Assembly: GCA_002471865.1 (NCBI GenBank)
Contig: DKQU01000003.1
Coordinates: 7,438-18,637, forward strand
Source of the DNA: Fidelibacterota bacterium UBA7300
GTDB taxonomy: Bacteria; Fidelibacterota; Marinisomatia; Marinisomatales; UBA2128
Reading direction: 5' to 3'
Length of the DNA: 11,200 nucleotides
The notes beneath the pieces were generated by a model that did not search any database, was not told where the DNA came from, and saw only the letters and a list, made by a program, of their open reading frames with translations. Shown in pieces: positions 1 to 6,434 of the stretch (its first letter is position 1; each line of letters opens with the position of its first letter). The position numbers and the translations under genes were made by a program.

Positions 1-1113
1 TTCGAATTGAAGTTCAGAAAAAATGATCCCTTGTTGCGATTTGTAGCTACCGGTATCATTACTTTTTGTTTTGCTTTCTACATTGCAGCTCAGTTTGATG
101 CTGCCGGGAAAGCGCTAAGTCAGACGTTTGGTTGGCCGGAAATGGGTGGAGTGTTAGTTGGAGCTGCGATTATTGTATTTTATACTTTTATGGGGGGTTT
201 TCTTGCGGTAGCCTGGACCGATTTTGTTCAGGGGTGGATAATGCTTATTACGCTTGTAGTTCTACCTCTTGTCACACTTTCAGTATTGGGTGGTTGGGAA
301 GGTATGACGGAGACTATTGCTAAGGAGACTTCTGTTAGTGAATCTGCTCTACTGCTTAATCCCACCGGAGGAAGAACCGGTTGGACGCTTCTCGCCGGAA
401 TTCTGGGCGGTTTTGGTGTGGGCTTTGGCTATGCAGGTCAGCCTCATCTGCTGGCGAGGTATATGAGTATCCGTTCAGTCGGTGACATAACAAAGTCAAG
501 ATCAATAGCAATCAGTTGGGCTGTACTGGCGTATGGCGGTGCAGTTTTGATGGGAATTGTTGCACTGGCGTACTTCGGTCCAAACTACTTTACCGATCCG
601 GAGTTGATGATGCCAGAACTTGCTAAAAGGATGTTCCCGTCGTGGTTTGCAGGAATACTTATCTGCGGTGCTTTAGCTGCCATGATGTCCACTGCCGATT
701 CTCAACTATTGGTAACAACATCTGCAATATCTGAGGATGTCTATCACCAGAGCATCAATCCTAAAGCGGAACAAGTTGATCTTGTAAAATTATCCAGAAT
801 AGCAACTCTCATCATTGGCGTTGTAGCCATATTTCTTTCTCAGCTTCCGAACTCCATTTTTGACAAGGTACTATTTGCATGGGGTGCATTGGGAGCAGCA
901 TTCGGTCCGGCACTGATTCTTGCTCTTTGGTGGGAAAGAACTACCAGAAATGGAGTATTGGCTGGAATGATTGTTGGTTTTTTAACCATTATTATCTGGG
1001 ATAATTTTATTGATATAGAAATATATTCCCTTGTACCTGGTTTTATTTTTGCTATGTTAGCTATTATATTATTTTCGATACTGAGTAATAATAAAAAAGC
1101 AGACGTTAAATGA
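1..1113 (+). CDS. putP: Sodium/proline symporter (SSS family), 5' end missing
   Basis: Inner-membrane sodium-coupled symporter of the solute:sodium symporter family, most like PutP, which imports proline with Na+. The frame is open to the left edge, and the first visible residues (FELKFRK) align with roughly residue 120 of E. coli PutP as I remember it. The N-terminal third, including the first helices and the Na+-binding Asp of helix 2, therefore lies outside the window, and the TTG at base 7 is not a true start. Seen here: the YTFMGGFLAVAWTDF block, GQPHLLARYM, the helix-9 Ser-Thr pair at bases 688-693 (equivalent to the Na+-site Ser340/Thr341 of PutP) followed by SQLLVTTSAISEDVY, and the C-terminal AFGPALILALWW and TRNGVLAGMIVG blocks. 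Hydrophobic helices run throughout. The stop overlaps the next start by 4 bases (ATGA). Proline is the most likely substrate, but another solute cannot be excluded. Confidence 0.92.
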   Translation, partial: FELKFRKNDPLLRFVATGIITFCFAFYIAAQFDAAGKALSQTFGWPEMGGVLVGAAIIVFYTFMGGFLAVAWTDFVQGWIMLITLVVLPLVTLSVLGGWEGMTETIAKETSVSESALLLNPTGGRTGWTLLAGILGGFGVGFGYAGQPHLLARYMSIRSVGDITKSRSIAISWAVLAYGGAVLMGIVALAYFGPNYFTDPELMMPELAKRMFPSWFAGILICGALAAMMSTADSQLLVTTSAISEDVYHQSINPKAEQVDLVKLSRIATLIIGVVAIFLSQLPNSIFDKVLFAWGALGAAFGPALILALWWERTTRNGVLAGMIVGFLTIIIWDNFIDIEIYSLVPGFIFAMLAIILFSILSNNKKADVK

Positions 1114-2102
1114 AGCTAGATTACCGTGATGTAGTCAAGAGAGTCCAAATGGGTGAAGTGAATCCTGTCTATTTTCTAAATGGGAATGACTTTTATCTGC
1201 AAGATTATTTTGTACTGCAAGTTGAAAATGCTTTACAAACAAAATATGGAACAATATCAAAGGTTTCATTAATGCCTACTTCAGGTGAGACATCTGGAAT
1301 ATTAAATGATTTACAAACTATTCCTATGTTTCCAGAACCCATTTTATTCATAATAAGGAATCCTTTGGTTTTTAAAGGTAAAGCCCAGACGGATCTTTTA
1401 GATTATTGCAAGTCTCCCAATTCGAACAATTTTTTGATTCTTATCACAGATGAAATCGACGGTAGAAAAAAGCTAAACAAATTGTTAGCCAATACTGTCG
1501 GACTTATTTACACTTCTCCTCCGTTAGAGTATAAGATGAATGGATGGATAAAATTTCTCTTTAAGCAGGCAGGATTAAATGCTACAGAACAAGCAGTTGA
1601 ACGTCTCCAGGAACTTGCAGGAGATACTGTTTATCATGCTGCAAATGAGATAGAGAAAATCACCCTTAGTGTTGAGAATGGAAGTAGTATCAATGAAGAG
1701 GAAATATTACGGTACGCTGGTTGGAATAGAGATTACTCTCCCGCTGATTTTCAAGATGCAATTGGCAGCAGAGACTATAAAAAAGCTCATAAAATTGGAG
1801 GTAAGTTATTGGAAGGAGGAGTGAAGATATCTGCTTTGATAGGATATATGACCACACTTTTTCAAGAAATTAATTTTAGAAATTTCAGTAAGAATGGTAA
1901 GAAAGCTGGAAATGGGGAACTTTGGTTGTCAAATTCAGTAAGAAAGAAAATGCCTCAGTATCAGGCATTGTACAGTAAGGAAGAGATAAAATCGATTTTT
2001 AGGTTATTAATCGATGCTGATAAGGACATAAAAAACAGTGCTTCAGAATATGACAGAATCCTCTTTTCCCTCTTCTACAAAATTGTCGAAGGAAATGGCT
2101 GA
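1110..2102 (+). CDS. holA: DNA polymerase III subunit delta
   Basis: Clamp-loader delta subunit, which opens the beta sliding clamp and loads it on primed DNA during chromosome replication in the cytoplasm. The 330-residue product is close to the 343 of E. coli HolA. Family signatures seen: VYFLNGNDFYLQ near residues 20-31, the IPMFPEPILFIIRNP strand (71-85) matching the 'lFs..rlv.v' segment, the AGDTVYHAANEIEKI block (170-184) of the lid domain, and a helical C-terminal collar starting near DAIGSRDYKKAHKI (216-229). The ATG shares bases with the upstream symporter stop, which suggests translational coupling. The 3' end contains the start region of the sigma-factor gene in another frame. It appears more AT-rich by eye than the symporter gene, with nothing else odd. 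HolA is poorly conserved between phyla, so the identification rests on these block patterns plus length. Confidence 0.9.
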   Translation: MKLDYRDVVKRVQMGEVNPVYFLNGNDFYLQDYFVLQVENALQTKYGTISKVSLMPTSGETSGILNDLQTIPMFPEPILFIIRNPLVFKGKAQTDLLDYCKSPNSNNFLILITDEIDGRKKLNKLLANTVGLIYTSPPLEYKMNGWIKFLFKQAGLNATEQAVERLQELAGDTVYHAANEIEKITLSVENGSSINEEEILRYAGWNRDYSPADFQDAIGSRDYKKAHKIGGKLLEGGVKISALIGYMTTLFQEINFRNFSKNGKKAGNGELWLSNSVRKKMPQYQALYSKEEIKSIFRLLIDADKDIKNSASEYDRILFSLFYKIVEGNG

Positions 2103-2676
2103 TAAAATATACAGTGATGAAGAACTAATCAGTCGCTTCCAGGAAGGAGATGAGTATTCCTATGTAGAACTGGTTAATCGATATCAAGATCGATTAATAA
2201 ACTTCACGTACCGCTTTTTTGGTGATAGGGAAGATGCAGAAGATGTCGTACAGGATACTCTTATGAAACTTTACACTCACAAGCATTACTATCGTAATAT
2301 TGCAAAGTTTTCAACATGGATATATACTATCGCCTCAAATTTGTCTAAGACCGAATTACGAAAGAGAAAACGAAGACCACATAAACTCATAAGTCAAATG
2401 GGTTTGGAAGGTCAAAATTGGGATGTACCTGATGAAGATAAAACAAATGAAGAGATTGAAATACAATTCAACGAAACTCAAATTCAAAGAGCTATGCTGA
2501 CTCTTCCTCTTCATTTTAGAACTGCTGTAATACTTCGAGATATTCAGGAACTTTCCTATGAAGAGATTAGTAATATACTCAACGTACCACTAGGTACAGT
2601 GAAGTCAAGGATAAACCGTGCTAGATTGCAGCTCCAAGAAGAGCTAAAACATGTAAATGAAACTAGGAGAACATAA
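2095..2676 (+). CDS. ECF-type RNA polymerase sigma factor (sigma-70 family, RpoE-like)
   Basis: Alternative sigma factor that directs RNA polymerase to a specific regulon, usually after release from a membrane anti-sigma factor. Region 2 spans about residues 20-92 (ELVNRYQDRLINFTYRFFGD, then EDAEDVVQDTLMKLY and FSTWIYTIASN). A charged linker follows, then region 4 at about 128-187 with LPLHFRTAVILRDI and the helix-turn-helix YEEISNILNVPLGTVKSRINRAR. The 193-residue length is typical of ECF factors, and region 3 is absent. The start is uncertain. ATG 2095 gives the usual short lead before region 2 but has GAAGG only 2 bases upstream. GTG 2038 (19 residues longer) has AAGGA 11 bases upstream. 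ATG 2050 has no clear site. All these starts lie inside holA, so translation is probably coupled. The anti-sigma gene follows immediately. The ECF subgroup cannot be assigned by eye. Confidence 0.92.
   Translation: MADKIYSDEELISRFQEGDEYSYVELVNRYQDRLINFTYRFFGDREDAEDVVQDTLMKLYTHKHYYRNIAKFSTWIYTIASNLSKTELRKRKRRPHKLISQMGLEGQNWDVPDEDKTNEEIEIQFNETQIQRAMLTLPLHFRTAVILRDIQELSYEEISNILNVPLGTVKSRINRARLQLQEELKHVNETRRT
2665..2669 (+). promoter_or_regulatory. Ribosome binding site for the anti-sigma gene
   Basis: AGGAG lies inside the last codons of the sigma gene. It is 9 bases before TTG 2679 and 12 bases before ATG 2682, so spacing slightly favours the TTG while codon preference favours the ATG. The two choices differ by one residue. 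Its position within the upstream gene suggests coupled translation of the sigma and anti-sigma proteins, which helps keep their stoichiometry. Confidence 0.55.
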
Positions 2677-2681
2677 ATTTG

Positions 2682-3230
2682 ATGAATTGCTACAAGTTTC
2701 GGGATTCAATATCCCTATACATAGATAAAGAACTCTCTATAAAAGATATCAACCGTTTTAATCACCATTTAGAAACATGTAGTTCCTGTCGAGTGTTGTT
2801 CCAAGGAACTTTAAACGTTGTATCTTCCATGAAGAAAATACCTGCAGTGACTGTTTCTGCTGATTTTGGTAAACGGCTTCAAAAGCGTATCACACGTGAG
2901 CAAGCTCGTGAGAAAACTCGCAGACGAAGGATGGTTCCTGTGCAGAGATTGGGGCTTCAGCCGAGATATGCATTTGCTTCTGTCACCGCATTGGTTGCTA
3001 TATTGGTTATTTCTGTGAGCATCTTTACGGGAGATAATGATGATGTTCCAGTGATTGGGAATACACCTGCGTTATCTACTACTAGCGAAGTAGTACCTCA
3101 AGAGGAACCGGAGTCTCACATTCCTGTAAGTTCACTTGTTGCGGGTTCTCAAGAAGATTCTTCCATGATTAACATGCCGCCCATACATCCTCAAATACAG
3201 AGCCAAGTTAGACAAGTAAGCGGAAATTAA
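2682..3230 (+). CDS. Membrane anti-sigma factor with zinc-finger (zf-HC2) domain
   Basis: Predicted partner that holds the adjacent ECF sigma factor inactive at the inner membrane. The N-terminal anti-sigma domain shows the zf-HC2 pattern: Cys3 near the start and His29-x3-Cys33-x2-Cys36 (HLETCSSC), preceded by SLYIDKELS, the usual helix of this family. A basic stretch (about 69-95, rich in Arg and Lys) leads into one membrane helix at about 97-115 (YAFASVTALVAILVISVSIF), which fits a cytoplasmic N terminus by the positive-inside rule. The remaining 65 or so residues are rich in Pro, Ser, Glu and Gln, match no sensor domain I recognise, and would be extracytoplasmic. Release is presumably by regulated proteolysis, as in RseA/RsiW-type systems, but no protease gene is next to it. 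The start is taken as ATG 2682, and TTG 2679 would add one residue. The gene begins 5 bases after the sigma stop. Confidence 0.85.
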   Translation: MNCYKFRDSISLYIDKELSIKDINRFNHHLETCSSCRVLFQGTLNVVSSMKKIPAVTVSADFGKRLQKRITREQAREKTRRRRMVPVQRLGLQPRYAFASVTALVAILVISVSIFTGDNDDVPVIGNTPALSTTSEVVPQEEPESHIPVSSLVAGSQEDSSMINMPPIHPQIQSQVRQVSGN

Positions 3231-3286
3231 TCTCAGTTCTCTCGACTCTCCTTTTATTTTTTCACCTTGGTGCTTAAGTTATATGC

Positions 3287-5035
3287 GTGAGTAATTCAAA
3301 GAGCCTTCCAGACACTTTCACCATCTATTCATTTTTTACTGTACTATTGGTTCTAATTCTGTTTGTCCTTTTTATTTTTCCTGCGCCAGAAGGTATACTT
3401 TTTTCAGTTTTGCGAATTTTGCTGATATTACTTGTTGGACTACTCTTTTATCAATCTCTTCAGCCCTCTCGAAAACTTACAGAAGTAGAGAAAAGAATTC
3501 ATGATACAGATTTCCAATCAACTAGCTCATTTGATCCTCTAACTGCTATTCAACGAGATGACGAGGATTTAATAGAGGATTTATTGGGTAGTGCCACTGA
3601 GTTTCTGAGAAATGTCTTTCCTAACTTTACATCTGGAATATACTTGGCAAATCTGTCAGGCAGTGAATTGGTTTTAAGAAGAGAGACAGGTGAGACTTCC
3701 CAATTTATAGAAGCGCTTGATCCGGATGATGAAAATATTCGACAATTACTATCATCTTCAGAGACAAATGTAATACTTCCGGGGGATGAAAATAGTCTAT
3801 ATGAGGTATTCATAAAAGATTCTGAACCTCAACTTTCACAGGGTGCACTGCTTTCAGTTCCCATACACTTTAAAGGTTCCATAAAAGGACTTTTAGCTGT
3901 CCATTCTGAAAGATTCGATGAACTAGAAAATCGCGATAAAATTCTGTTAGAAAACCAAGCTATTCAAATAGGAAGTTCCCTTAGTTTATTAAGAGGTCGT
4001 GCTAAACTTTTTACAATAAACAAATTTGAACAGAGTTTTCGAAAGTTGGTTGGAGAACTCGATCTAACCAGATCCAAAGAAGAGATGCTATCTTCACTTG
4101 TGCAATTTTGTGAAGCAGAATTTTCTTTTGATAAACTTTCCATAGTATTATTAGATCACAAATCTTCGGGGAAAGCTTTCATTGTCGGAAATTCCGGTTT
4201 TACCATGGATTATGGAGTTGGAGATGATATAGTGTATTCCGGAACTCAGTTAGAAAAAGTAATATCTAGTCAGGAAACTCTTGTTATTAATTCTAGGGAT
4301 GAGATCGCTACTGAAGGAAGATTTACAGTTGGAGATATTGACGAATTTAATTTTCAGTCGTATATCGCTGTACCAATTAAGAGTCAGCATGGAGTCCAGG
4401 GCGCAATAGTGTTGGAAAGTTTTACATCCTTACATTATGATGATTCATGCAGTGATCTGCTTGAAATAGTTGCCACTGAATTAGGTGTTCTTATTAATTG
4501 GTGGGATACTTTTGGTAATATTCGAGAAACTGCTTCCAGAGATGGTCTCACGGGTCTATTTAATCATCGTGTCTTTGTTGAGCGTTTTGAAGATGAGCTT
4601 CAGCGTGCAAAACGATTTGGTGAGTCAATTGTGCTCATGATTTTAGATCTGGACAAATTCAAAAGGATAAACGATACTTATGGCCACCTGTATGGTGATT
4701 ATGTGCTTAAAACAACGGCAAAATTATTGAAAGAAAGCGTTCGAGCAATTGACATCGTAGCTCGGTATGGTGGAGAAGAGTTTGCTGTGATATTAATCAA
4801 TGCTCAAAAAGATACTACCATGCCTACCATGAAGCGGACTGTTAATAGTATAGCAAGTTATGAATTCGAAGAGGACGGTATAACTGAACGAATGACTATA
4901 AGTGCCGGAGCAGCTGAGTTTCCTTCTGATGGAGACAACTTAAGAGATCTTATAGCAGTTGCTGACGAAGCGATGTATGAAGTAAAACGAAAAGGTGGTA
5001 ATGACGTCGGACTGCCTGATAAAAGTTCTACCTGA
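3287..5035 (+). CDS. Membrane diguanylate cyclase, two GAF domains plus GGDEF
   Basis: Makes the second messenger c-di-GMP from two GTP. Two hydrophobic helices (about residues 14-31 and 37-56) anchor it in the inner membrane with almost no loop between them. A short linker leads to GAF 1 (about 95-235, with LLSVPIHFKGSIKGLLAVHS), GAF 2 (about 255-405, with SYIAVPIKSQHGVQGAIVLE) and a C-terminal GGDEF domain (about 412-572). The catalytic parts look intact: DGLTGLFN (419-426), LDLDKFKRINDTYGH with metal-binding Asp (453-467), the GGEEF signature loop (495-499) and ADEAMYEVKRKG (559-570). RAID at 486-489, exactly five residues before GGEEF, is an RxxD inhibitory site, so product feedback is expected. 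No EAL or HD-GYP domain is present. The start is GTG with only a weak ribosome site; ATG 3283 is out of frame and stops after three codons. The gene lies 56 bases after the anti-sigma gene with no terminator between. Confidence 0.92.
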   Translation: MSNSKSLPDTFTIYSFFTVLLVLILFVLFIFPAPEGILFSVLRILLILLVGLLFYQSLQPSRKLTEVEKRIHDTDFQSTSSFDPLTAIQRDDEDLIEDLLGSATEFLRNVFPNFTSGIYLANLSGSELVLRRETGETSQFIEALDPDDENIRQLLSSSETNVILPGDENSLYEVFIKDSEPQLSQGALLSVPIHFKGSIKGLLAVHSERFDELENRDKILLENQAIQIGSSLSLLRGRAKLFTINKFEQSFRKLVGELDLTRSKEEMLSSLVQFCEAEFSFDKLSIVLLDHKSSGKAFIVGNSGFTMDYGVGDDIVYSGTQLEKVISSQETLVINSRDEIATEGRFTVGDIDEFNFQSYIAVPIKSQHGVQGAIVLESFTSLHYDDSCSDLLEIVATELGVLINWWDTFGNIRETASRDGLTGLFNHRVFVERFEDELQRAKRFGESIVLMILDLDKFKRINDTYGHLYGDYVLKTTAKLLKESVRAIDIVARYGGEEFAVILINAQKDTTMPTMKRTVNSIASYEFEEDGITERMTISAGAAEFPSDGDNLRDLIAVADEAMYEVKRKGGNDVGLPDKSST

Positions 5036-6338
5036 TTCGTTTTGCTCTACGCCGCATAATTCTTTCGATTTCTTTAATTTTTTTTGGTATTCCATTTGAT
5101 AACCACATTGGGCCATCTTCTGTCATCAATACGACATCTTCTATTCTGATGCCGATTCCACGGTAGTGTTCATCTACAGTTGTATCATCTTCTGCTATGT
5201 AAATACCTGGTTCAATAGTGAAAACAGAACCTATTTTTATAGGAGCGTGGTGTCCTCCAACATCATGAACATCAAGACCAAGCCAATGTCCAATACCGTG
5301 GATGAAGTACTGACCAAATCCTCTTTCTGTTAGATATTCCTTGCCAATCAAATGAATATCCTTTATTGTCATGCCCACTTGAACTGAATCAAAAACTGTT
5401 TGTTGAGCATCGAAAACATAAGAGTACAATTCTGCTTGTGATTCACTAAACCGGCCGTTAACAGGTATAGTCCGAGAAATATCGGCTGTATACATATTAT
5501 ATTCTGCTCCCACATCCATGAGGAGAAGATCACCATCCTTCATTGTGCGATTGTTCTTAGTATAGTGCAGAATAGTGCTATTAGGACCCGATCCAACTAT
5601 AGAAGGAAAACCTGGGCGTTCACATCCGGCATCCCGGTAAATAAACTCGATAGCAGCTTCGATATTATTTTCCTTAATTCCAGGCTTAGTTAACATCATG
5701 GCCTCCTCCAAAGCCTTACCGGTAACATCGATAGCCTTTTGAAGATACTTTACTTCTTCATCAGATTTAACGTGCCTCATTGCATGAATGAAGTCGCCGA
5801 CATTTTTTTGTTCAATGTTTGTTAGATCATAATTTTCAAGAATGTCGGTAACAATGGTAGGTACACCAAAGCGGTTTGAAGTAGTGATGTTGGTGTAAAG
5901 TGTATCAATGTTTGGTAATAGATTTTCCAAACGATCTTCGAAAGAATCTACTGGTTCAGACGAATTAAAACCCAATTCACGTTTTACTCCTTCAACTCCC
6001 AACCGTCTTCCAGTCCACACTTCTATTTTAGGATTTCTAGGTTGTACGAAGAGAATTTCGTTATTCACCAAATTAGTTTTACTAAGCAATTCTCTAGATA
6101 TCATCATTAATATCCCACCTGGTTCGTCGTGACCAGTCAAATACCAATAATCATTATCTGGACGAAAATCGAATCCAACATCTCCATTTCTTATATGGAT
6201 ACTGGAGGTAAACAATATAATTGCAGAACGACCATGAAGCTGTTGGTGAACAGTCTCCCTCCTTTGGTGGAATACCTCAGAACTTTGAGGTAAAAGGGAA
6301 CTAATTAGCAAAATCAGGCTTAAAAATGTGATTTTCAT
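5028..6338 (-). CDS. Exported Xaa-Pro aminopeptidase (M24B, aminopeptidase P)
   Basis: Removes the N-terminal residue from peptides whose second residue is proline, using a two-metal site. The N terminus has a Sec-type signal (Lys2, hydrophobic core about 4-16, polar SSEVFHQ after it), so the enzyme is probably periplasmic or secreted; the cleavage site is not clear. The AMP_N domain (about 22-170) shows the RPDNDYWYLTGHDEPGGILM block. The pita-bread catalytic domain (about 185-420) has all five metal ligands: Asp275 (LLMDVGAEY), Asp286 (TADISRT), His351 (HGIGHWLGLDVHDVG), Glu376 (FTIEPGIYI) and Glu400 (GIRIEDVVL). Supporting His258 and His358 are also present. At 436 residues it matches E. 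coli PepP (441). The start is ATG with GGAG nine bases upstream. It is transcribed alone, convergent with the cyclase (8-base overlap of the coding ends) and divergent from the TPR gene. Confidence 0.93.
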   Translation of the reverse strand: MKITFLSLILLISSLLPQSSEVFHQRRETVHQQLHGRSAIILFTSSIHIRNGDVGFDFRPDNDYWYLTGHDEPGGILMMISRELLSKTNLVNNEILFVQPRNPKIEVWTGRRLGVEGVKRELGFNSSEPVDSFEDRLENLLPNIDTLYTNITTSNRFGVPTIVTDILENYDLTNIEQKNVGDFIHAMRHVKSDEEVKYLQKAIDVTGKALEEAMMLTKPGIKENNIEAAIEFIYRDAGCERPGFPSIVGSGPNSTILHYTKNNRTMKDGDLLLMDVGAEYNMYTADISRTIPVNGRFSESQAELYSYVFDAQQTVFDSVQVGMTIKDIHLIGKEYLTERGFGQYFIHGIGHWLGLDVHDVGGHHAPIKIGSVFTIEPGIYIAEDDTTVDEHYRGIGIRIEDVVLMTEDGPMWLSNGIPKKIKEIERIMRRRAKRIR

Positions 6339-6347
6339 AAATCTTTT

Positions 6348-6351
6348 CTCC
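6348..6351 (-). promoter_or_regulatory. Ribosome binding site for the aminopeptidase gene
   Basis: On the minus strand GGAG (within CCGGAGAA) lies 9 bases before ATG 6338. This supports that start codon and hence the presence of the signal peptide that begins there. Confidence 0.6.
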
Positions 6352-6389
6352 GGAAGTTATGCTGAACGGGTGAAAATACGTAAATTCCC

Positions 6390-6418
6390 TTGTCATATCA
6401 CAGGGCTAAAGATAAATT
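6390..6418 (+). promoter_or_regulatory. Possible sigma-70-type promoter for the TPR/glycosyltransferase operon
   Basis: TTGTCA (6390-6395) and TAAATT (6413-6418) are separated by 17 bases in the short divergent region between the aminopeptidase and TPR genes. They resemble -35 and -10 boxes, each with mismatches. Transcription would start near 6425, about ten bases before the GTG at 6435, which would exclude the upstream TTG 6390 as a translation start. This is a pattern match in AT-rich DNA only. No clear promoter was seen for the minus-strand gene. Confidence 0.3.
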
Positions 6419-6434
6419 TTTTAGACGGGAAATT

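Noticed and set aside
7..9. TTG at base 7 as the start of the symporter.
   Set aside because: The frame is open to the window edge and the protein aligns with PutP from about residue 120, so the gene simply begins upstream of the window.
1916..2812. Octamer GGAACTTT at 1916, 2547 and 2805 around the sigma/anti-sigma genes, identical to the classical ECF sigma -35 element.
   Set aside because: No recognisable ECF -10 element lies 15-17 bases downstream of any copy, all are inside coding sequence, and related 7-mers occur elsewhere in the window. Autoregulatory promoters here are not supported.
3231..3286. Possible terminator between the anti-sigma and cyclase genes (T-rich run at 3252-3261; CACC/GGTG palindrome at 3264-3273).
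   Set aside because: The T-run precedes rather than follows the tiny 4-base stem, so it does not have the shape of an intrinsic terminator.
6385..6406. Imperfect palindrome CCC(T)TGT...ACAGGG near the TPR promoter, considered as an operator (CRP/FNR-like).
   Set aside because: The half-sites and spacing do not match TGTGA-N6-TCACA or FNR consensus, and the stem is only two 3-base arms with a bulge. It is likely chance.
6390..6434. Extension of the TPR lipoprotein to the TTG start at 6390.
   Set aside because: It would add a charged 15-residue lead before a textbook lipoprotein signal that begins perfectly at GTG 6435, and the TTG overlaps the best promoter candidate.
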